This document shows positions 43,916 to 52,155 of a stretch of DNA of 64,000 bases, in pieces. The position numbers and the translations under genes are program-made. Each line of letters starts with the position of its first letter. Within the stretch, counting starts at the first letter, position 1. The notes beneath the pieces are model-generated. The model saw only the letters and a program-made list of their open reading frames with translations, searched no databases and was not told the DNA's origin. Source of the DNA: Planifilum fulgidum (lineage in GTDB: Bacteria > Bacillota > Bacilli > Thermoactinomycetales > DSM-44946); assembly GCF_900113175.1 (NCBI RefSeq), contig NZ_FOOK01000007.1, forward strand, positions 62,001 through 126,000, given 5' to 3'.

Positions 43916-45457
43916 TCAGACGAAGACCGGATCCTTAAACTTTGCCAGTTTTTCCAGCGAACTTTTTTCCACATCCACGTGGAGGCTGTTGCCGTGGGCG
44001 TCCATCGTGACGATGGCCGCAAAGTTTTTGACCCGCAGGTGCCACATGGCTTCGGGGATGCCGAACTCCAGGAAGTGAACCCCTTCCACATCCTCGATGC
44101 AGTCGGCGTAGTACTGGGCCGCGCCGCCGATGGCGTTCAGATAGACGGCGCCGTGCTCCTTCAGGGCGGCCAGGGTCTTGGCGCCCATGCCGCCTTTCCC
44201 GATCACCGCCCGGATTCCGAATTTGCGGATGATCTCCCCTTGATAGGGCTCCTCCCGGATGCTGGTGGTGGGGCCGGCCGCCTTGACCTCCCACTTGCCC
44301 TCTTTGTTCTTGAGCATCACCGGACCGCAGTGGTAGATCACGCCCCCCGACAGGTCCACCGGCGCCTCGTGGTCGACCAGATACTTGTGGAGGGCGTCGC
44401 GCCCGGTGTGGATCAGCCCGTCCAGAATGACCACGTCGCCGACGCGGAGTTGCCGGATTTGTTCTTCGGAGATGGGCGGCGTGAGGCGCCATTCCCGGGA
44501 TTTTTTCATCGCGGGCGCGGCGGCCGGGGCCGTCTTCTTCTCCTTCGAAGCGTCCTTCGGCTCATCCTTGTACAACCAGCTTCGGATTTGACCGGTTTTC
44601 GGATCGATGGTCACTCCCTGCCGACGGAAAGCCCAGCAGTTGTAGGCCACCGAGACGAAGAAGCTGGCGGGAATCCGGTTGATCGCCCCGATCTTGCACC
44701 CCAGGAGGGTGACGTCGCCGCCGAAGCCCATGGTGCCGATGCCCAATTGGTTGGCGGCTTCCATGATGTAGGATTCCAGCTTGGCCAGGTCCGGATCGGG
44801 GTTGACATCGTCCACGCGGCGGAACAGCTGCTGCTTGGCCAGCTGGTAGCCCGTCGTCCGGTCCCCGCCGATCCCCACGCCGATGAATCCCGCGCTGCAG
44901 CCCTGCCCCTGGGCCTGGTAAACGCTGTGCAGGATGCATTTGCGGATGCCGTCCAGATCGCGTCCCGCGCGCCCCAGTCCCTCCAGTTCGCAGGGAAGGC
45001 TGTACTGGATGTTTTTGTTTTCACATCCGCCTCCCTTGAGGATAAGGCGGACTTCGATCTCATCTTTTTCCCATTGTTCATAATGAATGACGGGCGTTCC
45101 GGGTCCCAGGTTGTCGCCGGTGTTTTTTCCGGTCAGGGAATCGACCGAGTTGGGGCGGAGGATTCCCCGGCGGGTGGCCTCCGCCACCGCTTCGCGAATG
45201 TCGCGGCTCATTTCGATTTGGTTGGCGCCGACGGGAACCCGGATTTCAAAGGTGGGCAGTCCCGTGTCCTGACAGATGGGAGAAACGTTTTCCTCCGCCA
45301 TGCGGATGTTGTCCGAAATGGTGGACAGGGCCAGGGCGGCGCGGGTGCCCGCATTCTCCCGTTCCTTGGCGGCACGGATCGCTGCCCGCACATCCGGAGG
45401 AAGATTGGTGGATGTTTCGGTGATGAGTTCCAATATCGAATCTTTGAACGCGCGCAT
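43916..45457 (-). CDS. fumA: Class I (Fe-S) fumarate hydratase, fused alpha and beta
   Basis: 513 residues. The alpha part (about 1-285) has NVSPICQDTGLPTFEI, GGGCENKN and GFGGDVTLLGCKIG with the three cluster cysteines; a hydrophilic linker (KDASKEKKTAPAAAPAMKKS, about 310-330) joins the beta part (about 330-513; GDVVILDGLIHTGRDALHK, GPTTSIREEPYQGEIIRKFGIRAVIGKGGMG). Converts fumarate to malate after SDH. This is an oxygen-sensitive type, unlike FumC of Bacillus subtilis. ATG 45457 follows AGAAGGGG; the frame is open to 45580. Confidence 0.93.
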   Translation of the reverse strand: MRAFKDSILELITETSTNLPPDVRAAIRAAKERENAGTRAALALSTISDNIRMAEENVSPICQDTGLPTFEIRVPVGANQIEMSRDIREAVAEATRRGILRPNSVDSLTGKNTGDNLGPGTPVIHYEQWEKDEIEVRLILKGGGCENKNIQYSLPCELEGLGRAGRDLDGIRKCILHSVYQAQGQGCSAGFIGVGIGGDRTTGYQLAKQQLFRRVDDVNPDPDLAKLESYIMEAANQLGIGTMGFGGDVTLLGCKIGAINRIPASFFVSVAYNCWAFRRQGVTIDPKTGQIRSWLYKDEPKDASKEKKTAPAAAPAMKKSREWRLTPPISEEQIRQLRVGDVVILDGLIHTGRDALHKYLVDHEAPVDLSGGVIYHCGPVMLKNKEGKWEVKAAGPTTSIREEPYQGEIIRKFGIRAVIGKGGMGAKTLAALKEHGAVYLNAIGGAAQYYADCIEDVEGVHFLEFGIPEAMWHLRVKNFAAIVTMDAHGNSLHVDVEKSSLEKLAKFKDPVFV

Positions 45458-45588
45458 CTCAAACCCCTTCTCTGTGAAAATTCCTTTGTTGCGGAAACCT
45501 TCGGCGACCTCCGCCTCCGTTTGCGCTGACGGCCGGCGCCGGTCGCCTCTTGCCGGCACGGATTCCGGCAAATGGTCCATTTATCCTC

Positions 45589-45594
45589 ATTATA
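45589..45594 (-). promoter_or_regulatory. -10 box of the fumarase promoter
   Basis: TATAAT on the minus strand, about 130 bp upstream of the fumarase ATG. No good -35 at standard spacing was found. Confidence 0.45.
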
Positions 45595-45633
45595 GTACAA
45601 GATCCGTGTCGCTTCAGCCGCCCGGTAGGCAGA

Positions 45634-45657
45634 CAAAAACCCCCTGGAAAAGGGGGT
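45634..45657 (-). terminator. Terminator of the zinc-ribbon gene
   Basis: On the minus strand CCCCC/GGGGG (45656-45652 with 45644-45640) with a short loop, then TTTTTG. Confidence 0.8.
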
Positions 45658-45707
45658 GTGCCGCGGCGGACCTGTTGCCGCGGTTGTCCTGGTCCCAAAG
45701 CCGAATC

Positions 45708-45968
45708 TCAGACATTGACGCCGGCGGGGAAAGGATGGCTTTGCGCCGTTTTGACAAACCGTTCCTCCGGTTCCACCAAACCGCAGACGCCGCACTGGAC
45801 CCGAAGGGGTTCGCCGGTGTAGGGAATCTGCAGCGGGTCATCCATTCCGATCCTTTCGATGATCTCCCCGGTGTGGGGATCTTTTTTCACCGGATGCACC
45901 ACCTGTTCGATCAGGTTGAACCGGGTCCGGTTGGTTCCGCAGGAGGGACAGAGATAGGGTTTGGACAT
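45708..45968 (-). CDS. Small zinc-ribbon protein of unknown function
   Basis: 86 residues with two Cys pairs, CPSC (about 7-10) and CGVC (about 59-62), forming a likely zinc ribbon; TNRTRFNLIEQVVHPVKKDPHTGEIIERIGMDDPL lies between. No family is recognised beyond the ribbon. ATG with GGAGG and good spacing, own terminator. May bind nucleic acid or protein. Confidence 0.7.
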   Translation of the reverse strand: MSKPYLCPSCGTNRTRFNLIEQVVHPVKKDPHTGEIIERIGMDDPLQIPYTGEPLRVQCGVCGLVEPEERFVKTAQSHPFPAGVNV

Positions 45969-46089
45969 GGAAACACCTCCGGAAATCGGGTAAGTGAGGT
46001 CGATCCTCCGCCAGGGAGGATCATTCGTTTTATAAAATGCCCTCCGTGGACCCGTTCATACGAGTTCTTGAATTCCGAAGGCGGACTCT

Positions 46090-46809
46090 TCATGTTCCAT
46101 CAGGGAGTTGACTCCGATAGCGGGTTCTCAACTTCTCGAACTGTTCCCGGATCTGTTCCTTGCTCAATCCCCGGTCAAGGTGGAGGAGCAGCCGGTCGAG
46201 GAGCAGGGGATAAAATGAAAGGCCCATCATCTCCTGCACAAAGGCGTGGGCGGCGATTTCCCGGGTTTTTTTCAGGGGCCGCCTCACCGGGAAGGGGCCG
46301 AGGCGGGTCGTGACCACCTGGGGCAGCCGGAGGTCCGTTCGGCCGATGTGGCTCACTTCCAGATGATGAAACCATTCGTGGATCAAATGAAGGGCGATGA
46401 GATCCTCCCTCCGCACCGGGTTTCCCGTCATGCGAAAAAAACGGTTCAGCTGTTCGACGGAGGAGCGGAACACCGTGATCGTCGGGGGACGGATGCGGTA
46501 TTGGGCGCGAACCCACCCGGTCCCGCCCGGGCCGCTTCCCTCCCGAAACCGGATGCGGACTCCGCTTCGAAGCATGCGGTTCAACAGCGTTTTCAAATCA
46601 CCGTCGAATTTCATATCCCGGGCGGCTTCCCTTCCGATGGAAAGGGACCGATTCAGATAGGTTCCGATCTTCCGCTTGTCCAGAAGGGGATACACCTCGT
46701 CTTGTTCCAGTTCGGACAGGGCGAGAACGGGGGCGGGCAGGACGGGCCACGCTCTCTCCAGGACGATCGATGACAGTTTGACGCCGGCGGGTTGACAGCC
46801 TGGGACCAT
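46090..46809 (-). CDS. Hypothetical protein with HExxH motif (putative zinc protease-like)
   Basis: 239 residues. HLIHEWFHHLEVSH contains HEWFH at residues 144-148, a canonical zinc metalloprotease motif; EIAAHAFVQEMMGLSFYPLLLD follows and could give the third ligand (Glu or His). The N terminus has no signal peptide, so likely cytoplasmic. ATG 46809 follows AGGGGAGG with a 10-nt gap; the frame is open to 46875. Family not recognised. Activity is inferred only from the motif. Confidence 0.6.
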   Translation of the reverse strand: MVPGCQPAGVKLSSIVLERAWPVLPAPVLALSELEQDEVYPLLDKRKIGTYLNRSLSIGREAARDMKFDGDLKTLLNRMLRSGVRIRFREGSGPGGTGWVRAQYRIRPPTITVFRSSVEQLNRFFRMTGNPVRREDLIALHLIHEWFHHLEVSHIGRTDLRLPQVVTTRLGPFPVRRPLKKTREIAAHAFVQEMMGLSFYPLLLDRLLLHLDRGLSKEQIREQFEKLRTRYRSQLPDGT

Positions 46810-46962
46810 GAAAAGGATGCCTCCCCTTGCGCAGGGAATCCTGATACTTTGTATGAGGATGACGGCTTGCCTCATTCCGGGCGGACAATCCGGATCCTTT
46901 GCCCGGTCCGCGCATTGAAAGCCGGCATTTTTGCCATGTTAATCCGGGAGGGGAGTGGTCCG

Positions 46963-47343
46963 ATGTTTTTTCACGGAATACCTTTCATCTATCTCGTCCG
47001 GCAGTATCCGGTGCTCAACCCCGCTTCTTCTTTCCGGAACAAATCCCCCGCCAAGCGGGCCGATGCCCGTCGGCTGATCCGAACCATCGGCTTCGAGCCG
47101 GTTCATCTCCTGCGCTCTTCGCCCTCTTATCCGATTCGAAGGTGTCTGGAGGCATGTTTCCGATACGGGGAGGTCGTTTTCGCCTTTGAATCGATTCCTT
47201 ATCCCCGCGTCCAGCTGAGCGAGCACGAATGGGGCGTACGCACTCTCGACTTGCGCAGGGCCGCTTGGGTTATCATCAGCGGCAAGAAGCACCGCTGTTG
47301 GTTCCGGTCCCGGTTTCCGCACCTGCCGGTGGCCTTTTGGTGA
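46963..47343 (+). CDS. Hypothetical 126-residue protein
   Basis: Starts MFFHGIPFIYLVRQYPVLNP and continues with basic and aromatic residues (KRADARRLIRTIGFEPVHLL, SGKKHRCWFRSRFPHLPVAFW). ATG with GGGAGGGGAG and a 7-nt gap, the best ribosome binding site in the interval. Antisense frames over the same span look less protein-like. Not recognised; divergent from the HExxH gene, with about 150 bp between starts. Confidence 0.55.
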   Translation: MFFHGIPFIYLVRQYPVLNPASSFRNKSPAKRADARRLIRTIGFEPVHLLRSSPSYPIRRCLEACFRYGEVVFAFESIPYPRVQLSEHEWGVRTLDLRRAAWVIISGKKHRCWFRSRFPHLPVAFW

Positions 47344-47380
47344 CGGCGGGAGATTCATAGATAAGGACATCGATTCCTGG

Positions 47381-47386
47381 TATGAT
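47381..47386 (+). promoter_or_regulatory. Extended -10 upstream of the HAD phosphatase
   Basis: TATGAT preceded by TGG (TGN). A -35 is not obvious. It lies about 90 bp before the gene. Confidence 0.35.
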
Positions 47387-47475
47387 CAAATTGCGCCGTT
47401 ACGGGCGTTCTTGCTCAGATCCGGGATGATGCGACAGGACCAATGAAGACGCCTGAAGAGAGGGAGGAGAAACCG

Positions 47476-48141
47476 GTGTTGCGAGCGGTGATTTTTGATT
47501 TTGACGGTTTGATCCTGGATACGGAATCCCCGGAATACCTGACCTTTGTGGAGATGTATCGGGAGCACGGAGCGGAGCTTCCCCTCCGGGAGTGGGCGCG
47601 GGTGGTCGGCTGTTCCGACAGCGATTTCGATCCCTATGCCTATCTGGAGAAGTGCACCGGCAAAAAACTGGACCGGGAAACCCTGGAGAGGAGGCGGAGG
47701 CAGCGCCATCTCGCGCTGATCGAAACAAAGGGGGTCATGCCCGGAGTGCGGGATGTCCTGAATCAGGCCCGTTCCCTCGGGTGGAAAATCGGTTTGGCTT
47801 CCAGTTCCGCCCGGGAGTGGGTGGAAAATCATCTGAGTCGGCTGGGACTTCGTCCCTATTTTCAATGCATCTGCACCCGGGAGGACGTGGAGCGGACCAA
47901 ACCGGACCCTGCCCTGTACCGCCGGGCGCTCCACTGCCTCGGGGTGGAGCCGTCGGAGGCCGTGGCGCTGGAGGATTCCCCCAACGGGGCCCTGGCCGCC
48001 AAGCGGGCGGGTTTAAAATGCATTGTCGTTCCCAATGATGTGACCCGGCGCTTCGATTTTGGCGAAGTCGATCTGCGCCTCGATTCCCTGGAAGAACTGG
48101 ACCTGGAGGCCTTGGCCGAAAAGTGGGATCATGCAGAGTGA
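47476..48141 (+). CDS. HAD-superfamily phosphatase (YhcW / beta-phosphoglucomutase-like)
   Basis: 221 residues. Catalytic DFDGLILDTE (Asp8 nucleophile, Asp10 acid/base), Ser/Thr motif II in LASSSARE, Lys in RTKPDPALY and motif IV EDSPNGALAAKRAG. The C2 cap (about 15-85) is of the PGM-like type. Length matches YhcW of Bacillus. Substrate unknown. GTG start after AGGGAGGAG with a 6-nt gap. Confidence 0.85.
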   Translation: MLRAVIFDFDGLILDTESPEYLTFVEMYREHGAELPLREWARVVGCSDSDFDPYAYLEKCTGKKLDRETLERRRRQRHLALIETKGVMPGVRDVLNQARSLGWKIGLASSSAREWVENHLSRLGLRPYFQCICTREDVERTKPDPALYRRALHCLGVEPSEAVALEDSPNGALAAKRAGLKCIVVPNDVTRRFDFGEVDLRLDSLEELDLEALAEKWDHAE

Positions 48142-48470
48142 GAAAGGCTCGTCCTTCCCCGCGGGGAGACAAGCGGGTGCGGGCGCCCGGGCGGGCGTCG
48201 ACACCGGAGCTTGTCCCGAATCCGATCTACGTAAAGGGAAGAGGCGGGCCGGTGAAGCGGCGGCAGACGCGGATGAAAGGGGCGTTTCCAGTCACCCGGA
48301 GGTGAAATCGTGAATATGATGGAAAATGCCTGAGGGTTCCCGAACATCCGATGCCGAAACCGCCTAAATTGCCCTCTCTCCTTCACCCCTGCAATCAACG
48401 GGACATAAGATATGTTGACTGATTCCCTGACCCTCGTGTTCTCAGAGCTCGGGCAAGGAGGGTGGCACCT
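48142..48470. other. Interval between HAD phosphatase and gerE
   Basis: A short plus-strand frame (48123-48305) overlaps the end of the phosphatase gene, but its basic, low-complexity product and lack of a ribosome binding site make it doubtful. The right part holds the gerE promoter. Nothing else supported. Confidence 0.5.
48384..48412 (+). promoter_or_regulatory. Sigma-K promoter of gerE
   Basis: CACC (48384-48387), 16 bp, CATAAGATA (48404-48412). The -10 fits CATANNNTA exactly and the -35 fits the AC element. gerE is a sigma-K gene in Bacillus. Confidence 0.8.
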
Positions 48471-48689
48471 TTGACCTACCAGAAAGGGAAGCCGTTGTTG
48501 ACGCCCAGGGAGAGGGAAGTGTTTGAGCTGCTCGTTCAGGACAAAACAACCAAGGAAATTGCTCAACAACTGTTCATCAGCGAAAAGACCGTGCGCAATC
48601 ACATTTCCAATGTCATGCAGAAATTAAACGTAAAAGGTCGTTCGCAAGCAGTTGTTGAACTGGTGCGCCTAGGGGAGCTGAAGATTTGA
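48471..48689 (+). CDS. gerE: Spore coat transcription regulator GerE
   Basis: 72 residues. LuxR-type helix-turn-helix: LTPREREVFELLVQDKTTKEIAQQLFISEKTVRNHISNVMQKLNVKGRSQAVVELVRLGELK, almost identical to Bacillus GerE. It activates late coat genes and represses some sigma-K genes in the mother cell. TTG 48471 has AAGGAGGG 8 nt upstream; GTG 48462 overlaps the ribosome binding site and is unlikely. Confidence 0.96.
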   Translation: MTYQKGKPLLTPREREVFELLVQDKTTKEIAQQLFISEKTVRNHISNVMQKLNVKGRSQAVVELVRLGELKI

Positions 48690-48796
48690 TTCCTTGCATC
48701 TTCAGAGAAAACCCTGCCTCTGGGTGGCGCCCGTGGGCAGGGGAAAAGGGGTGTGGCAAGGATCAGGCGCAAACCACAAAAAATCCGCTTTTTTGA

Positions 48797-48821
48797 AACA
48801 TGCCGACGGGCATGTTTTTTT
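48797..48821 (+). terminator. Terminator, left flank of the mannoside island
   Basis: AACATGCC (48797-48804) pairs with GGGCATGTT (48808-48816), then a T run. Closely related to the terminator at 58393. Confidence 0.9.
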
Positions 48822-48908
48822 ATTGCAGATCCGAAAAACGCGCTTTTGAGCCTTCAGGGTGACAGATAAGCAAAAATCCATGAATGCACTTCGGTCTTCC
48901 GTGAAATT

Positions 48909-48937
48909 CGGATATTATCTTAATTTTATCGGATATT
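48909..48937 (+). promoter_or_regulatory. Direct repeats CGGATATT, candidate response-regulator site
   Basis: CGGATATT at 48909-48916 and 48930-48937, 21 bp apart (two helical turns). The second overlaps the -35 of the mannoside promoter, a typical class II activator layout for an AraC-type regulator. Confidence 0.6.
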
Positions 48938-48962
48938 CACACTTTCATTCATCCAGTACAAT
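48934..48962 (+). promoter_or_regulatory. Promoter of the mannoside operon
   Basis: TATTCA (48934-48939), 17 bp, TACAAT (48957-48962). A weak -35 suits an activated promoter. TTGACA at 48969-48974 is an alternative -35 but its -10 is poor. Confidence 0.55.
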
Positions 48963-49054
48963 AAAAATTGACACAAATTCCATCATCATGATTCATCGCA
49001 TAAGCATGTCCTTTTCTCCAATCTGTTTATGGAAGGGAATGAGGGGTGTGTGCG

Positions 49055-50347
49055 ATGAAGGGAGCAGCCGGGAAGAAGGGATTTCTGCTTTTGCTCGCGC
49101 TCGTCCTGGCGGCGGGAGCTTCTGCATGCGGAGGAAGTTCGTCGGGCGGCGCGGCGGAAGACGGACAAGTGGAACTTACGTTCTGGAACACCTGGACGGA
49201 GCCGATTCCGGAGAATGAGGTGTTCCTGAAGAAGGTGGAAGACTTTCAGAAGCAAAACCCGCACATAAAAATCAAGATGGAGAAAATCCCCCATGACCAG
49301 TACAAGATCAAGGTGAAGACCCAAACCGCGGGGAAACAACTGCCGGACCTCGTGCAGGTCTGGCCGGGAGCGGAATTGAAGCCCCTCGTGGATGCGAAAG
49401 TGATCATGCCGATCGACGACATTGTTGATCACTGGAAGGACAAGCTGATTCCATCCGAGAAATTGGCCGATTATCAGATCGACGGCAAACAATATGCGAT
49501 ACCGGGGAACAAAGTGTACACGAGCGTGATTTTCTACGATAAAGCGATGCTGAAAAAGGCGGGTTACAAGGAGTTTCCGAAAACCTACGACGAATTTAAG
49601 GAACTCATTAAAAAACTGAAGGCGGAGGGAACGATTCCGATCAGTCTCGGAAACAAGGGGAAATGGGTCCTGCAATCCTGTTACATGTCGACGATAGGCG
49701 ACCGGATTACGGGAAGCGACTTTCTGGACAAAGCATTAAAAGGGGAGAAGAAATTTACCGATCCGGATTTTGTCCGGGCTCTCTCCATCATCAAGGAATT
49801 GAAGGATTTGGGCGCGTTCAACGAGGATATGAACAGCCTGGACAACATTCAGCAGCGGGATTATTTCGTGCAGGGCAAGGCGGCGATGATGATCGAGGGC
49901 ACCTGGGCCCTGGGACCGCTCCTGGAAAGATTGCCGAAGGACAGACAGATTGGTGTGGCTGCATTTCCGGCCATCGAAGGCGGGAAGGGAAACGCGAATG
50001 CCGTGTCCGGCGTGACGGGCATCGGAATCGCATTGAACAGCGAGTTGTCCGGAGAAAAGAAAGAGGCGGCCCACGCATTTTTGAAATTCTTCTATGATGA
50101 GGAACTTTACAGGCAGTTGCTGTCGGTGGGATCGCTCGTGCCGGCCAAAGTGAACATGCCGGACAATCTACATCCGCTGTTCGAGGAAGAGATCAAACTG
50201 ACGAGCCACGGCACCGCCCCGGTGTACGACGCAGTGCTTCCGGTCGGTTTGACGGACATCATCAACAACGGATTGCAGTCGATCACCATAGGTTCCATGA
50301 CGCCGGAACAGCTGGCGGAAGAAATGCAGCGGGGAGTGAATCGCTAG
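49055..50347 (+). CDS. Carbohydrate ABC transporter substrate-binding lipoprotein
   Basis: 430 residues. Lipoprotein signal with ASAC (Cys25), then SBP family 1: VELTFWNTWTEPIPENEVF, VEDFQKQNPHIKIKME, GKAAMMIEGTWALGPLLERLP. Resembles oligosaccharide-binding proteins of the CUT1 class. Two permeases follow; no ATPase is in the cluster, so a shared MsmX-like ATPase is expected elsewhere. The downstream beta-mannosidase suggests manno-oligosaccharide as substrate. ATG with GAGGGG. Confidence 0.88.
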   Translation: MKGAAGKKGFLLLLALVLAAGASACGGSSSGGAAEDGQVELTFWNTWTEPIPENEVFLKKVEDFQKQNPHIKIKMEKIPHDQYKIKVKTQTAGKQLPDLVQVWPGAELKPLVDAKVIMPIDDIVDHWKDKLIPSEKLADYQIDGKQYAIPGNKVYTSVIFYDKAMLKKAGYKEFPKTYDEFKELIKKLKAEGTIPISLGNKGKWVLQSCYMSTIGDRITGSDFLDKALKGEKKFTDPDFVRALSIIKELKDLGAFNEDMNSLDNIQQRDYFVQGKAAMMIEGTWALGPLLERLPKDRQIGVAAFPAIEGGKGNANAVSGVTGIGIALNSELSGEKKEAAHAFLKFFYDEELYRQLLSVGSLVPAKVNMPDNLHPLFEEEIKLTSHGTAPVYDAVLPVGLTDIINNGLQSITIGSMTPEQLAEEMQRGVNR

Positions 50348-50389
50348 AGCGGTTGGGCCGGTCGGACGGATTTCCGGGGAGGTGGAGGC

Positions 50390-51277
50390 ATGCACCTGCT
50401 GAACCGACAGAAATGGGCAATCGCCGGGGGATTGATTCCGGCGTTGCTCGTCTATTGCGCGTTCGGAATCGTGCCCATCTTCCACTCCTTTTATTATTCA
50501 CTGACCGATTGGGACGGATTGTCTGAAGCCTCATTCGTCGGATGGAGAAATATTTCGGAGGCCTTGTCCGACCCCCTTTTCTGGAATTCGTTCAAAAACA
50601 ACATCTATGTGGTGCTCGCCTCGGTTTTCGGGCAAATTCCCATCGCCCTGGCGCTGGCTCTGCTGTTGAACCGCCGGCTGAAGGGGGCCAAAATCTTTCG
50701 CACGATAGGGTTTTTGCCGGTTGTGATATCCACTGTGATCATTTCCCTGACCTGGAACATGATTTATAACGCGGAATATGGCTTGTTGAACCGGTTGCTG
50801 CAATCGGTCGGGCTGGACTTTTTGGCGCGGGACTGGCTGGGGGATCCGAGGTGGGCGATGATCGCCGTTTGCGTGACGATTGTCTGGCAATTCGTCGGTT
50901 TATACCTGATGATCTTTTTGGCCGCCCTGCAAAATGTGCCCGACGAAGTGTTGGAGGCGGCGGAAATCGACGGGGCGACCGGTTGGAAAAAGACGTGGAC
51001 TGTCACGATTCCGATGATCTGGGATGCGATCGTTCTCTCCGTGATCCTCTGCATCAGCGGAAGCTTGCGGACCTTCGACTTGATCTACGTGATGACCAAC
51101 GGCGGACCTGCACACGCGACGGAAGTCATGGCCATCTACATGTTCGAGCAAACCTTTTCATCCATGCGGTATGGGTACGGCAGCGCCGTGTCCCTGCTGA
51201 TCTTCGTCTTCAGTTTTTCGATCATTCTCATTGTTTCGGGATTGTTGATGAAAAGGGACTGGAGAGGGGATCACTGA
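50390..51277 (+). CDS. Carbohydrate ABC transporter permease 1 (MalF/LacF type)
   Basis: 295 residues, six membrane helices. EAA loop LPVVISTVIISLTWNMIYN and VPDEVLEAAEIDGATGWKKTWTVTIPMIWDAIVLSVIL. CUT1 family. ATG with GGGGAGGTGGAGG. Starts 42 bp after the binding protein; permease 2 starts 1 bp after its stop. Confidence 0.9.
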   Translation: MHLLNRQKWAIAGGLIPALLVYCAFGIVPIFHSFYYSLTDWDGLSEASFVGWRNISEALSDPLFWNSFKNNIYVVLASVFGQIPIALALALLLNRRLKGAKIFRTIGFLPVVISTVIISLTWNMIYNAEYGLLNRLLQSVGLDFLARDWLGDPRWAMIAVCVTIVWQFVGLYLMIFLAALQNVPDEVLEAAEIDGATGWKKTWTVTIPMIWDAIVLSVILCISGSLRTFDLIYVMTNGGPAHATEVMAIYMFEQTFSSMRYGYGSAVSLLIFVFSFSIILIVSGLLMKRDWRGDH

Positions 51278-51278
51278 C

Positions 51279-52145
51279 ATGTCCTCGGGACTTCGGAAAA
51301 GGGCGGAGCCTCTGGAGCGGGGCAAGAAAAGGTGGAAAAGAGCCGCTGTATACCTGGTACTGGTATTATACAGCCTGGTGAATGTTTACCCGATCGCCTG
51401 GATGATGATCAATTCGTTGAAAACGGAAAGAGAGTTCGCCTTGAATCCGTTTTCCCTGCCGCGTGAATGGGCTTGGGACAATTACGAGGCGGCATGGGAA
51501 ACGGCCAGGCTGGGCACGTATTTTTGGAACAGTTTCCTCGTCTCCATTGTCGCTGTGATCATCACCGTATTTTTGGGCGCATTGGCCGCCTACTTTCTTT
51601 CGAGGTTTGATTTTTGCTGGAACCGGTGGATCCACTCCTTTTTTCTCTTGGGCATGTTGATTCCGGTCCATGCAACGCTCGTTCCGATGTTTATCCTGAT
51701 GAAAAACCTGGGCTTGCTGGATACCCGCGCCTCCCTGGTTCTGCCGTATGTCGCGTTTAACCTGCCCATTACGATCTTCATCCTCGTCAGTTTCATGAAA
51801 GCATTTCCCAGGGAAATCGAGGAGTCGGCGGTGTTGGACGGTTGCGGGATCTTCCGCATTTTTTGGTCCATTATTTTGCCCATGGCGCGCTCTGCGCTGG
51901 CGTCCGTCATTATCCTGAACTTCATCAACAATTGGAACGAGTTTGCGTTTGCCCTCGTCCTGATCAATGACGCCGATCTGAAGACGATTCCGCTGGGGCT
52001 TGCCAGCTTCGCCGGTCAATTCACCACGAACTACGGGACGATGATGGCCGGACTGACGATGGCCCTGATCCCGACAGTGATCATTTATCTCTTCATGGAA
52101 AAGCACTTGGTGAAGGGGATGACCGCAGGAGCGGTAAAGGGCTGA
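51279..52145 (+). CDS. Carbohydrate ABC transporter permease 2 (MalG/LacG type)
   Basis: 288 residues, six membrane helices. MMINSLKTEREFALNPFSLPREWAWDNYEAAW and EAA loop FPREIEESAVLDGCGIFRIFWSIILPMARSALASVIILNF. ATG 51279, preceded by GAGAGGGG. Pairs with permease 1. Confidence 0.9.
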   Translation: MSSGLRKRAEPLERGKKRWKRAAVYLVLVLYSLVNVYPIAWMMINSLKTEREFALNPFSLPREWAWDNYEAAWETARLGTYFWNSFLVSIVAVIITVFLGALAAYFLSRFDFCWNRWIHSFFLLGMLIPVHATLVPMFILMKNLGLLDTRASLVLPYVAFNLPITIFILVSFMKAFPREIEESAVLDGCGIFRIFWSIILPMARSALASVIILNFINNWNEFAFALVLINDADLKTIPLGLASFAGQFTTNYGTMMAGLTMALIPTVIIYLFMEKHLVKGMTAGAVKG

Positions 52146-52155
52146 GGAGAAAAAG

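Larger units (their letters stand above)
48690..49054. other. Intergenic region: gerE terminator and mannoside promoter
   Basis: No gene seen. Contains a GC-rich hairpin candidate (48710-48745), the terminator at 48797 and an AT-rich promoter region from about 48890. Confidence 0.6.

Noticed and set aside
43706-45529. 607-codon plus-strand open frame across the fumarase gene
   Set aside because: The minus-strand fumarase is unambiguous; the plus frame has no family features.
48123-48305. Possible 60-residue basic protein before gerE
   Set aside because: Overlaps the phosphatase end, lacks a ribosome binding site and is low complexity.
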